Assembly: GCA_964512145.1 (NCBI GenBank)
Contig: CAZEIM010000022.1
Coordinates: forward strand, 1-47,483
Direction: 5' to 3'
Length of the DNA stretch: 47,483 nucleotides
Source of the DNA: CAYOHR01 sp964512145
GTDB taxonomy: Bacteria; Bacteroidota; Bacteroidia; Flavobacteriales_G; JALEGO01
The stretch's first letter is position 1. Every line of letters starts with the position of its first letter. Below the pieces are notes generated by a model. It was not told the DNA's origin. It saw only the letters and a program-made list of their open reading frames with translations, and ran no database searches. Of this stretch, positions 26,001 to 34,972 are shown piece by piece. The translations under genes were made by a program, and so were the position numbers.

Positions 26001-27402
26001 TCACAGCATCTTCAAAGGCTATTTCACCGGTTATGGTTTGTGCACTGGTGCCACTAAAAAATACGGTATCGTTGTCGTTAGGCACATACGTAGAGCCTGT
26101 ATTGGCTGTAACATTACCCAATACACTAAAATTGGCTCCATTGCTTTTAAATACGGCATTATCTTGTAAAAATAAGCGTGTAAAGGTTACATTTGATGAG
26201 GGGTCTAATACTGCTCCGGCCAAGGAGGTATTGTTTATAGAAACGGTGCGGTTAAATGTAATATCACCATATAAGGTTTGTAAATCGGTGCCTACAAAAA
26301 ATAAAGTATCTCCGGCATTGGTGGCATTAAACTGTCCGGTGCCCTCTTCTATCCAATCGTTAGAAGCATATATTTTGCGCCCGTTGGAGTTTAAAATACC
26401 CCCGTCTGCAATTACCATATCCCCTAAAAAATTGGTGGTGGTTAGGTTTGCATTTAAATTAACCCCTACAGGGTTATCAATTACCAAATTAGGGAAGGTA
26501 TAGGTAGCTACGCTTGTAGGGATGGTTTGTAAAGCACTTCCATTAAATACAAAATTACTGGGGTTAACAGCACTTGAGCTAATGGTACCTGGGTTAAGTG
26601 TAGAAATATTACCTCTTAAAAGTACCGTAGAGCCCGGGTCGGTTACATTTAATACCACATTAGAAGGCACGGAGGGAGAATTTGCTTGTATAGTTATTGT
26701 ATTGGCAATTAGTGTATCGGTATTGCCAAATGTAATTGTACCGGTAGATGAACCCAAATTAATTAAATTGAGTGCGTTTCCTACTTCAAATTTTCCATTG
26801 TTTGTTACTGTGTGCTGCCCAAAATCACTACCATTAGGTATTCTGTATGATATAGTATTTTCCACGTGTATTTCTCCATTATTTTGAAAAATAACAACCC
26901 CAGAATTACTACAAATAAATACACTTTGTGCAGATGGCGCATTAATGTTTAATATTCCGGTACTTCCAATACTTAAACTAAATACAAAACCATTATTATT
27001 AATTGTAGCAGATATAATACCCCCAACATTCATTTGACCATCTATTACCATAAATAAGGTGCCAAAATCAGCAACATCTGAAATGGATACATTATTGGTA
27101 ACATCTAAGCTGCCGGTATTTGTAATTTGAAAATAACTATTGTAGGAGTCATCAGCAGAAATGGTTAATCCACTGCAAGAGTCATCGTCTGTAACTTGTA
27201 TAAAATGTCCAGGAGAAACTACTACAACATCCAATGGGCCCGGGTAATCTACTCCTTTAACTCCCGGGCTGGTATTACCCCATGTAGCTCCATCGTTCCA
27301 ATCACCATCTGTTTGAGAGGTAAAGCTGGTTTGTGCCATGACCAGCATGCTCCACATGCTGCTTACCAGCGTTAATATGTAAATTTTGTTTTTGATATTC
27401 AT
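23071..27402 (-). CDS. Large T9SS-exported adhesin with SprB repeats, PKD domain and type A sorting domain
   Basis: From ATG 27402 (the 21-codon upstream extension is not signal-like) the protein has 1443 residues. Order: signal peptide ending MVMAQ (about 1-24); a long beta-helix-like repeat region (about 25-600) built on units such as NANGxxFxLxGNWxNxxGTxFxP; a region with HLLGNPYAAHVRWQDV; four SprB-type repeats (CFGEQDGSIQIQLNGG and similar, with WSNGS cores); one PKD domain (DFEWNFGDGNTSIVSDPVHTY); and a type A T9SS sorting domain ending GMYIVSIRNNTEWMFEKVIK. It is predicted to be an exposed surface adhesin. It heads an operon with the PID-CTERM-like protein, exosortase and associated protein, 15 bp before the small gene. 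Confidence 0.93.
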   Translation of the reverse strand: MNIKNKIYILTLVSSMWSMLVMAQTSFTSQTDGDWNDGATWGNTSPGVKGVDYPGPLDVVVVSPGHFIQVTDDDSCSGLTISADDSYNSYFQITNTGSLDVTNNVSISDVADFGTLFMVIDGQMNVGGIISATINNNGFVFSLSIGSTGILNINAPSAQSVFICSNSGVVIFQNNGEIHVENTISYRIPNGSDFGQHTVTNNGKFEVGNALNLINLGSSTGTITFGNTDTLIANTITIQANSPSVPSNVVLNVTDPGSTVLLRGNISTLNPGTISSSAVNPSNFVFNGSALQTIPTSVATYTFPNLVIDNPVGVNLNANLTTTNFLGDMVIADGGILNSNGRKIYASNDWIEEGTGQFNATNAGDTLFFVGTDLQTLYGDITFNRTVSINNTSLAGAVLDPSSNVTFTRLFLQDNAVFKSNGANFSVLGNVTANTGSTYVPNDNDTVFFSGTSAQTITGEIAFEDAVIQNANGVYIGSDANISFEDLTIESSGVLHANNFNFSLTGNWVNNHGTSGFEPSTGYVVYFTGFAAQSIEGSASTRFENIIINNSFSSPPQVTVNTATEILGVVDVELGQLNANGNVTLVSSATTTAVLGDFSTGTPENPAIVGNMTFQRYLFEDDSAHWYMVASPVPTSTLADWADDTYTTGFPGTDDPGYGFVSFTTWDETACGYTTPTDISDAHNHGVSQSGWFIWAETTTMLDVTGTPHVGNATFSNLSLGVGCLEGDGWHLLGNPYAAHVRWQDVALTNVTGNAAYVLQNNNSGNYVVYDQTSATDYIASGESFWVQVSNATNSIAFQENDKTGSAQDDSYNSVKLAQVNNAYFEIDMQVNSTGNNDYVKVALREQGTNSFSAEKDVLKLGNHYNKHSLAMVIDSHDVWHKYLAEDANVTIPLKIYRRYYPENTQDTINLTFHEVEMFKTYNKCLVLEDTVTQTLVPITFNGQTYTTVLPDDGVERLFLHISSPIAISEKSPSCFDIANGYISASGSGSGPFNYFWLNETGDTIKQTLNVFGSDSLKNIPEGTYQVIVSNNENCGTAYANIVLQAPLSPSESALMSESTNCVGSNTGKAWIQTSGGNAGKVFQWSNGSSDTLIANVSAGLYTVTVTDSLFCNFSLSVEVLDAPSNIQSVSVVNPSCYGQQNGSAVLNALSDNAPYTYNWSNGSTFKSTGNVLSGMYYVTVTDKNGCIEIREIEIVEPLDITSQEIIQTVSCFGEQDGSIQIQLNGGTPPYTIYWFNGDTTSTHIDTLAAGNYELLVEDARQCSKTFTFQVTEPGPVEALFTTSDDTLEVFENLVFTNASVNATDFEWNFGDGNTSIVSDPVHTYNATGNYTITLISSIQGGCTDTFSYDVTVNSLAVNTVNKEISGGIKVYRKYQEIWIETNFKEEQFIEVSLLNTLGQEIISPVQKNISTGNIRLSVPFAEGMYIVSIRNNTEWMFEKVIK

Positions 27403-27435
27403 AAAGGTTAATACTTGTTTTTTACATTTTGGTTT

Positions 27436-27465
27436 CAAATATATTGTTAAAATTTTAACAAACAA
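27436..27465 (-). promoter_or_regulatory. Promoter of the adhesin/exosortase operon
   Basis: On the minus strand TATATTTG (27443 to 27436) matches TAnnTTTG, and TTG (27465-27463) lies 19 bp upstream, a textbook Bacteroidota spacing. The box is 33 bp upstream of the adhesin ATG at 27402. Confidence 0.65.
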
Positions 27466-27636
27466 GCAAAAAATATTTTTACGAAGGATGGTTTTTGTTT
27501 ATACATAATACGTAAACATTACATTTAGAGTAATTTACTGCTAACCTTTGTTATCTGTATTGTTTTCACATGGTTTTTAAACATAATCGTATTGTTTTGT
27601 TACGGCCAGAATTTGTATCTTGTGCCAAAATACGAC

Positions 27637-30600
27637 ATGCCGCTTACTGTATATCAATCATCGGCCGGATCGGGCAAAACCTATACCCTGGTTAAAGAGT
27701 ATTTGGTATTGTGTTTATCGCAGGAAAATCCCAGAAAATACCGTCAAATTTTAGCTATTACATTTACCAATAAAGCCACTGCCGAAATGAAAAACAGGGT
27801 AATAGATGCCTTGATTGCTTTGTCTATGGATACTACCCCAGTCAAATACGTCTCACTTAAATTAGATATAAGCAAAACATTGGATTTGCCCGAACAAGAA
27901 ATTAGTGTACGCAGTAAACAGGTTATTACCAGCTTATTGCATCATTACAGCGATTTTTCAATTTCAACCATCGATAAATTTACCTATAAAATTGTACGGG
28001 CTTTTGCGTTTGATTTGAATTTGCCTTTGCATTTCGAAATTTCTTTAGATGAGCAATCGGTGGTAGAATTGGTGATTGATTATTTATTGGAAAACAGTCG
28101 CGAAAACCCCTGGTTAAAACAAGTACTGCTTTCGTATTTAAAGCAAAACACCCAATTTGAAAAAAGCTGGAAACTGGAAAAAAATTTGCTCGATTTTGCC
28201 AAAAAATTATTGTCCGAAGAAGCTCATTTTTACGTCCATAGGTCGGTGGGCGAAAAAACCTTTATACAAATACAAGCGCAACTGAGCAATAAACAACAAA
28301 CATTTAAAGAGTATGTGCTCAACATAATTCAAGAGTACCAACAAATTCTTAAAACATGTTCGTTACAAGAAGAATTTTTTAATCGCCAAAGCGTACCCAA
28401 ATACATCAACAACCTAAAAAAATGGTTAAAAAACCCAAAAGATCCAAGCATAGTAAAAATACACGAAAACACTCAAAAAATTTTAGAATACCAACCCAAA
28501 TGGTTTAATAACGCTTCTCTTAAAAAATACCCACACGAAACAGAAGCAGCAACACCGGTTTTAAATAAGTGGGCAGAGGATTTTCTTGAAACATTTTTTA
28601 CGGAGTGTGCGCATTATGTTACGGCTATGCTGGTGGAGCAAAATTTATTTCCCATTTTGTTAATGCAAGAAATAAAAACGTATCAAGAAGCCCTTCAAAA
28701 AAACAATCAGCAGGTACATATTTCAGAACTAAGCAAAAAAATTGCGCATATATTACAGCATGAGCCTACCGCTTATATTTATGAGCGAATTGGGGAAAAG
28801 TACAAGCATTTTTTAATCGATGAATTTCAAGACACCTCAAAACTACAATGGAATAATTTATTACCGTTGATGGAGGATTCCATTTCGACCGGTCACGAAA
28901 ACTTAATAGTGGGCGATGCGAAGCAAGCGATTTACCGTTGGAGAGGTGGAGATGTTGAACAATTTATTCATTTACCCGAAAAACCTTTTTTACAAACGCT
29001 TTATCGCCCGGAGTTTGTTTCGGAAAAAGAATTGCAAGGTATATTTAAAAAAGTTTTTTTAGAATCGAATTACCGATCGAGCAGTGAAATTGTACATTTT
29101 AATAATAAAATATACGAACAATGGGCTCAATATTTATCGGATGAGCATAAAAAAATGTACGATTATCATAGTCAAATTCCGGTATCCAAAAACAACACCG
29201 GGTTTGTGCATGTAGAATGGATAAACGATATTCAAGATAAATCGTTTGATGTTGAAGAGATCGATGAAACAGAAGAAAAATTAGATACAGAAGGGGAGAT
29301 TAGTGATTATCATGTACGTAAAATAAAACAAAGTATATTTGAATGTTTACAGGACGGATACAGCTATAAACATATTTGCATAATAGCCCGAACCAGTAAA
29401 GAACTCCGTGCGTGTGCTCATTATTTATTGGAAGAAAATATTCCAATTATTTCGTCAGAAAGTTTATTGCTAAAATCTTCTAAAAAAATTAATTTAATCA
29501 TACAAACATTGTATTGGTTAACCGAGCCAAATTCAAAACTGTATAAAGCTCAGGTAATATATAAATTGTGGGAAAATAACCTGATACATACGGAGGATTT
29601 TATTCGGTATACGCAACAACTTTCTAATTCAATAGATTCAATACTGGTTCATGTAGCCGGTATAAACCTTGCCTTGCTCGAATCGAAAAGCGTATACGAA
29701 AAAATTGAATATTTAATTCATCTATACTTTACCGATGTTACCAACGATGTTTTTTTGCTAAATTTTTTAGATTATATATATCAGGTACAAGTAAATAAAA
29801 ACCAGTCTATTTCCTATTTTTTAGATATGTGGGAACAAAAAAAGGACAAACTTTCCATACGGCTTTCCGAAGACAATAATGCGGTGCAGTTAATTACGGT
29901 ACATAAATCCAAAGGGCTTGAATTTCCGGTAGTTATTTTGCAAAACATAAACTGGGGTTTAGAAAAACAGCAGTCAGATCAGCTATTTTGGGTTATACCA
30001 AAAGAAGAATATTTACAGGAGCTTCCTTACATATTATTGCCCTATAAAAAAGAGTTATCTATATCAACATACAGTCATGTATACAACCACGAGAAAAACT
30101 TAAGTTGGTTAGATAATATTAATTTGTTGTATGTAGCAACCACCAGAGCTTCGGAAAGAATGTATATTTTTTCGGCACAAAAGAAAAAAAAGAACGATTT
30201 GCATCAAAAAATGCTGGAAGTAATACAAAAAGCATTTCCAGATAAAGTGACAGACCAAGTATTTCAATTAGGGACTAAAGAAAAACGAATTGACAACGAA
30301 TTGATGGCCAATAAGCCCAAATCACCTGCAACATATTATTATGGAAATGCTTGGCAACAACAAATTAGCTTAAGTTTTGAATATCCCTTATTTAAAAAAA
30401 ATGAACGCGTTTCCTTTGGAAACATTATACATAGTTTACTTTCTGAAGTTTATACTGAAACCGATATACCCAAAGTTGTACATAAATATAGCCTTTTGGG
30501 TATTTTAGATAACGATACAAGTCAACAAATTTCAGCTGTATTCTTAAAGTTAGTTCAACATCCCCAACTATCAAAATATTATACCGCAGGATTGGAAACC

Positions 30601-30837
30601 TACCATGAGCGAGAAATTTCGATAAAAAGCGGAGTGTTTTTAAGGCCTGATAAAATAATTGTAGATAAACATGAGGTGGTGATTATTGACTACAAAACCG
30701 GAATATATATGGATTCACATAAAAAACAGCTTCAAGAATACACTCAAGTAGTACAAAAAATATTTAACAAGCCTTGTTTAGCTATATTGGTATACATGAA
30801 TAAAGACATTGATATAAAAACAGTTACATCAAATTAA
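27637..30837 (+). CDS. UvrD/RecB-type helicase with C-terminal PD-(D/E)XK nuclease (AddA/RecB-like)
   Basis: From ATG 27637 the protein has 1066 residues and begins directly with the helicase fold. Motif I is SSAGSGKTYTL (K14), Ia AITFTNKATAEMKNRV, II FLIDEFQDTS, III IVGDAKQAIYRWRGGD, IV LESNYRSSSEI, V VQLITVHKSKGLEFPVV, and VI YVATTRASERMYIF. The C-terminus carries a RecB-family nuclease: RPDKIIV (D1005), VIIDYKTG (D1018, K1020) and QLQEYTQVV. It should unwind and cut double-strand ends for recombinational repair. An AddB-like partner is expected elsewhere. It starts divergently from the adhesin operon, and the two are somewhat less AT-rich than the rest of the window. Confidence 0.93.
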   Translation: MPLTVYQSSAGSGKTYTLVKEYLVLCLSQENPRKYRQILAITFTNKATAEMKNRVIDALIALSMDTTPVKYVSLKLDISKTLDLPEQEISVRSKQVITSLLHHYSDFSISTIDKFTYKIVRAFAFDLNLPLHFEISLDEQSVVELVIDYLLENSRENPWLKQVLLSYLKQNTQFEKSWKLEKNLLDFAKKLLSEEAHFYVHRSVGEKTFIQIQAQLSNKQQTFKEYVLNIIQEYQQILKTCSLQEEFFNRQSVPKYINNLKKWLKNPKDPSIVKIHENTQKILEYQPKWFNNASLKKYPHETEAATPVLNKWAEDFLETFFTECAHYVTAMLVEQNLFPILLMQEIKTYQEALQKNNQQVHISELSKKIAHILQHEPTAYIYERIGEKYKHFLIDEFQDTSKLQWNNLLPLMEDSISTGHENLIVGDAKQAIYRWRGGDVEQFIHLPEKPFLQTLYRPEFVSEKELQGIFKKVFLESNYRSSSEIVHFNNKIYEQWAQYLSDEHKKMYDYHSQIPVSKNNTGFVHVEWINDIQDKSFDVEEIDETEEKLDTEGEISDYHVRKIKQSIFECLQDGYSYKHICIIARTSKELRACAHYLLEENIPIISSESLLLKSSKKINLIIQTLYWLTEPNSKLYKAQVIYKLWENNLIHTEDFIRYTQQLSNSIDSILVHVAGINLALLESKSVYEKIEYLIHLYFTDVTNDVFLLNFLDYIYQVQVNKNQSISYFLDMWEQKKDKLSIRLSEDNNAVQLITVHKSKGLEFPVVILQNINWGLEKQQSDQLFWVIPKEEYLQELPYILLPYKKELSISTYSHVYNHEKNLSWLDNINLLYVATTRASERMYIFSAQKKKKNDLHQKMLEVIQKAFPDKVTDQVFQLGTKEKRIDNELMANKPKSPATYYYGNAWQQQISLSFEYPLFKKNERVSFGNIIHSLLSEVYTETDIPKVVHKYSLLGILDNDTSQQISAVFLKLVQHPQLSKYYTAGLETYHEREISIKSGVFLRPDKIIVDKHEVVIIDYKTGIYMDSHKKQLQEYTQVVQKIFNKPCLAILVYMNKDIDIKTVTSN

Positions 30838-30892
30838 TACGACTTATTTATGCCAAACTTTACGTTAAAAAACCATTTTTAAAAAAAAATAA

Positions 30893-30923
30893 TTTGCATT
30901 AATTGAATAAGGTTTTATATTTG
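30893..30923 (+). promoter_or_regulatory. tRNA-Lys promoter (TTTG, 19 bp, TATATTTG)
   Basis: TTTG at 30893-30896 and TATATTTG at 30916-30923 with a 19-bp spacer form the best promoter match in the window. The -7 box ends 13 bp before the mature tRNA 5' end. Confidence 0.75.
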
Positions 30924-30936
30924 CAAAACTTTTGTT

Positions 30937-31009
30937 GATCTCGTAGCTCAGTCGGTAGAGCATTTCACTTTTAATGAAGGGGTCATGGGTTCGAATCCCA
31001 TCGAGATCA
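30937..31009 (+). tRNA. trnK: tRNA-Lys (anticodon UUU)
   Basis: The sequence folds as a 73-nt cloverleaf: acceptor GATCTCG/CGAGATC, D arm GCTC-AGTCGGTA-GAGC, anticodon stem TTTCA/TGAAG with loop CTTTTAA (anticodon TTT), variable GGGTC, T arm ATGGG-TTCGAAT-CCCAT and discriminator A. CCA is not encoded. A consensus promoter lies immediately upstream, and the tRNA is convergent with the phosphoribosyltransferase gene. Confidence 0.98.
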
Positions 31010-31015
31010 CTCTTT

Positions 31016-31495
31016 TTAACTCAAAAAAGCATTTAATTCCCCATTTTCAGAGAACGTTACTTCAATGTGGTTAGACATAGAGGTGGATAGTGTTAAGCCC
31101 ACTATATCTGCTTTTACAGGAAATAATCGATGTTCTCGATCAATAAGTACTACTGTGGTAATTTTTTGCGGAGAATAATCCAATAGTTTTTTTACACCAT
31201 GTATTAAGGATTTTCCGGTATTTAAAACATCATCTACCAAAATAAACGGTTTATTATTTACATCATTAGCTGAAAATGATGTGTTTTCTGAGATGTTGTT
31301 TACGTTTAGTGCAAACAAATGCACTTTTCCCGGGAAAATTACCGATAATTGATGCTTCATTTTTTGAGCCAATAAATATCCTTTTTTTTCTATTCCAAAA
31401 ACATATAATTCATTAGACGAAATATTTTGTTCGTATATCTCCCAACAAATTCGGGTGATTTTTTTTTCGATATCGGAATTATTTAATAAAAGCAT
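31016..31495 (-). CDS. Phosphoribosyltransferase-family protein
   Basis: A 159-residue type I PRTase fold protein with the PRPP-binding loop FILVDDVLNTGKSL (about residues 85-97) and an upstream flexible-loop region. It resembles the pyrimidine/hypoxanthine PRTase or PyrR-like group found in Bacteroidota, but the base specificity and any regulatory role cannot be read from the sequence. A CAAAGTTA element (31506-31513), TAACTTTG on the coding strand, is a possible -7 box just upstream. Confidence 0.88.
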   Translation of the reverse strand: MLLLNNSDIEKKITRICWEIYEQNISSNELYVFGIEKKGYLLAQKMKHQLSVIFPGKVHLFALNVNNISENTSFSANDVNNKPFILVDDVLNTGKSLIHGVKKLLDYSPQKITTVVLIDREHRLFPVKADIVGLTLSTSMSNHIEVTFSENGELNAFLS

Positions 31496-31547
31496 CTTTT
31501 TTGTGCAAAGTTAATTTTTATCTCTTGATCGAAAAAATGTCCTTTAA

Positions 31548-32702
31548 TTATTCGAATGGGTTAGCGTAATTGGGATTATTAATAAATGCAGTGTCGGTAA
31601 ATGTTTTCAGAAAAGCGACTAAAGCACTAATTTCATAAGGAGTAAATAATTTTCCTTTATATTCGGAAGTATCTTGACCGGGTGTTATACCTTTAAACAT
31701 TAAAGGGTCAACAGTAGCAGAATAATGTATTCCTTCGCTGTAATGTTGTATGACTTGTTCGAGGGTCGAAAATCTTCCATCATGCATGTATGGTGCGGTA
31801 AGCTCAATATTTCGAAGGCTGGGAGTTCTAAACTTTCCATAATCCATTGGATTATTGGTTATCGCACCTAAACCTAAATCGGTAAAAACAGCATCTAAGC
31901 CATTGTTATGAAATAAATCATCGGTTGTTTGTTTTCGATAATCGTGGCAATGAAAACAATCTCCTCTTTCACTAACATAAATATTATGTCCGGCAATTTC
32001 TAAAGGAGTAAGATGGGTTAAATTCGTAATACTACTTCCGTACTTCCAAATTTCATCCATTTTAGATTGGTACGAAATAAGGGTTAACATAAATTGTTCC
32101 ATCGATTTAGCTACATGTTCGGAGGTAATATCAAACGTGCCAAAAGCTTCAAAAAATTCCCTTCTGTACACTTTATGGTTCTTTAATCGTTGTATTGCTT
32201 CTTCCCAGGATAAATGCATTTCGATGGGATTTGGAACCGGTTCAAGAGCTTGTTGCATGAGTCCTAATGCCCTGCCGTCCCAAAAAAACTTTTGTTGTTT
32301 GTTAAAAGCAAAATTTACTATAGTCATGGAGTTTCTGAAACCCAATATCCCATCAACCCCTACACTAAATGTTTTGCCATTATCGGTAAAAGCATATTGT
32401 TGATTATGGCAACTTCCACAGGATTGCGTGCTGTCTTTTGAAAGTATAGGATCGTAAAACATTTTACGACCAAGAGCAACCCCTTTAATGGTTAGGGGAT
32501 TATTAGCCGGTAAAATAGCCGGAGGAAAAAATGCCGGTTTAATAAATTCAAAAGGCGTAGGATCGTATATTGGAGGAGGTAATGTATCGGTAGAGTCAAT
32601 GGGTATCCAATTATTATGTATAGTAATAACAGGGTCTTTTCGGCAACTAAATATAATTACCAAAAGTAAAAAGATACCGAAAGTATTTATTCTTTTAAAC
32701 AT
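31548..32702 (-). CDS. Di-heme cytochrome c peroxidase (MauG/CcpA family) lipoprotein
   Basis: A 384-residue protein with a lipoprotein-type signal (lipobox IIFSC, Cys20) and two heme c attachment motifs, CGSCH (95-99) and CFHCH (249-253), spaced as in bacterial di-heme peroxidases. Supporting motifs are GVALGRKMFYDPILSKD, FFWDGRALGLMQQALEPV and APYMHDGRFSTLEQVIQHY. It is predicted to reduce H2O2 in the periplasm, or to catalyse a MauG-like oxidation, using electrons from small cytochromes. It appears to be a single-gene unit. Confidence 0.93.
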   Translation of the reverse strand: MFKRINTFGIFLLLVIIFSCRKDPVITIHNNWIPIDSTDTLPPPIYDPTPFEFIKPAFFPPAILPANNPLTIKGVALGRKMFYDPILSKDSTQSCGSCHNQQYAFTDNGKTFSVGVDGILGFRNSMTIVNFAFNKQQKFFWDGRALGLMQQALEPVPNPIEMHLSWEEAIQRLKNHKVYRREFFEAFGTFDITSEHVAKSMEQFMLTLISYQSKMDEIWKYGSSITNLTHLTPLEIAGHNIYVSERGDCFHCHDYRKQTTDDLFHNNGLDAVFTDLGLGAITNNPMDYGKFRTPSLRNIELTAPYMHDGRFSTLEQVIQHYSEGIHYSATVDPLMFKGITPGQDTSEYKGKLFTPYEISALVAFLKTFTDTAFINNPNYANPFE

Positions 32703-32791
32703 ATATAAGCTTAAAATTACAAAAAAATCATTTATTTTATATACTATAAAGATTTATTAACATACAACGTGTATATAAAAACAATAGTTTG

Positions 32792-32799
32792 TATATTTG
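32792..32799 (+). promoter_or_regulatory. Candidate -7 box for the PpiD-like gene
   Basis: TATATTTG matches the TAnnTTTG consensus 19 bp before the ATG at 32819. I do not see a good TTG at the right distance upstream, so support is only partial. The box makes the upstream TTG at 32789 unlikely as a start. Confidence 0.4.
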
Positions 32800-32818
32800 C
32801 GAGCTCAAAAATAAAATT

Positions 32819-34903
32819 ATGGCTGTTTTATCTAAAATTAGAAACAATGGTAAGTTAGTGGTAGGTATTGTTTTTATTGCCTTGCTTGGCTTCATTCTAA
32901 ACGATTTATTTTCTGGAGGTCAGGGAAATGTGGGGGAAAGATACGTGGGAGAAATTGACGGCAGTAAAATTGATTATGCCTTATTCGATCAAAAAGTACA
33001 AACTCAATCAGAGCTTTATAAACAAAGAACCGGAGAAATATCATTATCTCAAGAAATAATGGATCAAATTAGAGAGCAAGTTTGGAATGATTTTAAAGAA
33101 GATTTGGTTTTAATAAAAACCATTCAAAAAGCAGGTATTTCAGTTCCCGTTGAAGAATTGGCCGATATGATACAGGGATCAAATCCACACCCTATGATTG
33201 TACAAAGTTTTACTAATCCGCAAACGGGTGCATTTAACCGAAATGATGTGATTCGTTATTTACAATCGTTAGATGATGAAAAAAATGCAGAGGAAAAATA
33301 TAAGTGGACACTTTTTGAAGAAAGTTTAAAAAAAGATCGAATTGCCAATAAGTATTACAACATCATTAAAAAAGGTTTGTATGTAACACAATTGGAAGCT
33401 AAAAATAAAAAAAACAAAAAAAATACCAAAGTGGATATCTCTTATGTACTAAAAAGGTATAATATGTTACCAGACAGTTCGGTAACATTTACTGAAAAAG
33501 AATTAAGAAAATACTACAATGAGCATAACAACGAACCTAAGTTTCAACAAAAAGAAACCGTACGAGAAATTGAATATGTTTCTTATCCTGTTATACCTAC
33601 AAGCGATGATACTTTAAGTATTATTAAGAGTTTAGAGGGATACAAAGCTCAGTTTGAAAAATCAAAAGACGACACGTTATTTGTTCGTTCATATGGAAGT
33701 TCAAAAAATTCGATTAAATATTATACCAAAAACTCTATTCCTAAAGTATTAGATTCATTAGTATTTAATTCGGCAGAAAGTAGTGTGGTTGGTCCGGTAT
33801 TAGATGTAACGGATAACACCTATAAAATCGCAAAAGTAATAAGCACTAAATTTGGCCCCGACTCGGTAAGAGCAAGACACATTCTTATTAGAATTGAAGG
33901 AAACGATACTCTTAAAGCACAATCCAAAGCAGATAGTATAAGAAATGTATTAAATAGCGGAATGCCGTTTGAAATTTTAGCACAACAGTTTTCTCAAGAT
34001 CAGGGTTCTGCATCAAAAGGAGGGGATTTAGATTGGTTTACCGAAGGGGCAATGGTAAAACCATTTAATGACGCATGTTTTGAGGGTAAAAAAGGCGATA
34101 TAAAATTAGTTACCAGTCAATTTGGTATACATATCATCGAAATTACCGATCAAACTCAAGCCATGAAAAAAATATTGTTGGCTATTGTAGATAAAGAAAT
34201 TGAGCCTAGCCAACAAACGATTACCAAAGTCTTTAATACAGCAGAGAGTTTTTCCATGCAAAACAAGGGAGCTGCTTTTACAGAAGAGGGAAATAAAATT
34301 GGTTTAAGAATTTCGGGAGATATTAAAGAATCGGATAAAATGATTCGGGGTATTGGAAATGCTAGAGATCTTGTGCGATGGACATTTGAGGCAAAAACAG
34401 AGGAAGTATCGGAACCTTTTGAATTAGATAATCAAATTATCGTTGCAAAACTTACTAAAATTAAAGAGAAAGGCTTATTGTCTTTTGAAGCCATGAAAGA
34501 AGAAATTGAGTTAGAAGTAATTAAACAAAAAAAGGCAGAAAAATTTATACAGGAATTATCGGGAGCTAATGATTTAAATAGCATAGCCTCTAAGTGGGGT
34601 TCTGAGGTGCAAACTTCAGCAGGGATAAACTTTTCTTCGTATTCTATTCCTGGTATTGGTGCAGAAAGAAAATTATTAGGCGTGTTGTTTGCTAAAAATC
34701 AAGGAGAAATTACCGCTCCTGTAATAGGAGATTTTGGGGTTTACATAGCTAAAATAGATAATAAGCAGGAACCTAATGTGGCAGATTATTCAGATAATAA
34801 AAATCAACTTAAAAGAACATATACCAGTTCAGTAGATTATACAGTTTTTAAAACTCTTCAAGAAATTAAGGAGATTAAAGATAACCGTTATAAATTCTTT
34901 TAA
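32819..34903 (+). CDS. ppiD: PpiD-like periplasmic folding chaperone (SurA_N, parvulin domain)
   Basis: From ATG 32819 the protein has 694 residues: an N-terminal membrane anchor (GKLVVGIVFIALLGFILNDLF, about 12-34), a SurA-like N-terminal domain, a parvulin-type peptidyl-prolyl isomerase domain around residues 345-450 (VRARHILIRIEG, LAQQFSQDQGSASKGGDLDWF, SQFGIHIIEI), and a C-terminal region with a second degenerate PPIase-like segment. It helps fold outer-membrane and secreted proteins at the inner-membrane exit site, relevant to the many exported beta proteins encoded nearby. Confidence 0.93.
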   Translation: MAVLSKIRNNGKLVVGIVFIALLGFILNDLFSGGQGNVGERYVGEIDGSKIDYALFDQKVQTQSELYKQRTGEISLSQEIMDQIREQVWNDFKEDLVLIKTIQKAGISVPVEELADMIQGSNPHPMIVQSFTNPQTGAFNRNDVIRYLQSLDDEKNAEEKYKWTLFEESLKKDRIANKYYNIIKKGLYVTQLEAKNKKNKKNTKVDISYVLKRYNMLPDSSVTFTEKELRKYYNEHNNEPKFQQKETVREIEYVSYPVIPTSDDTLSIIKSLEGYKAQFEKSKDDTLFVRSYGSSKNSIKYYTKNSIPKVLDSLVFNSAESSVVGPVLDVTDNTYKIAKVISTKFGPDSVRARHILIRIEGNDTLKAQSKADSIRNVLNSGMPFEILAQQFSQDQGSASKGGDLDWFTEGAMVKPFNDACFEGKKGDIKLVTSQFGIHIIEITDQTQAMKKILLAIVDKEIEPSQQTITKVFNTAESFSMQNKGAAFTEEGNKIGLRISGDIKESDKMIRGIGNARDLVRWTFEAKTEEVSEPFELDNQIIVAKLTKIKEKGLLSFEAMKEEIELEVIKQKKAEKFIQELSGANDLNSIASKWGSEVQTSAGINFSSYSIPGIGAERKLLGVLFAKNQGEITAPVIGDFGVYIAKIDNKQEPNVADYSDNKNQLKRTYTSSVDYTVFKTLQEIKEIKDNRYKFF

Positions 34904-34948
34904 AAATTCTTATTGTAAAATAAATTTTTATCCCTTTTTAAAAAGTGT

Positions 34949-34956
34949 TATCTTTG
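34949..34956 (+). promoter_or_regulatory. Candidate -7 box upstream of the universal stress protein gene
   Basis: TATCTTTG matches TAnnTTTG 16 bp before the ATG at 34973. No clear TTG lies 17-23 bp upstream. Confidence 0.35.
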
Positions 34957-34972
34957 TGTTAAAATAGAGTTT

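Noticed and set aside
25988..26887. Plus-strand ORFs opposite the large adhesin (171 and 121 codons)
   Set aside because: They are antisense shadows of the beta-helix repeats. The minus-strand gene has signal peptide, SprB, PKD and T9SS domains and explains the sequence.
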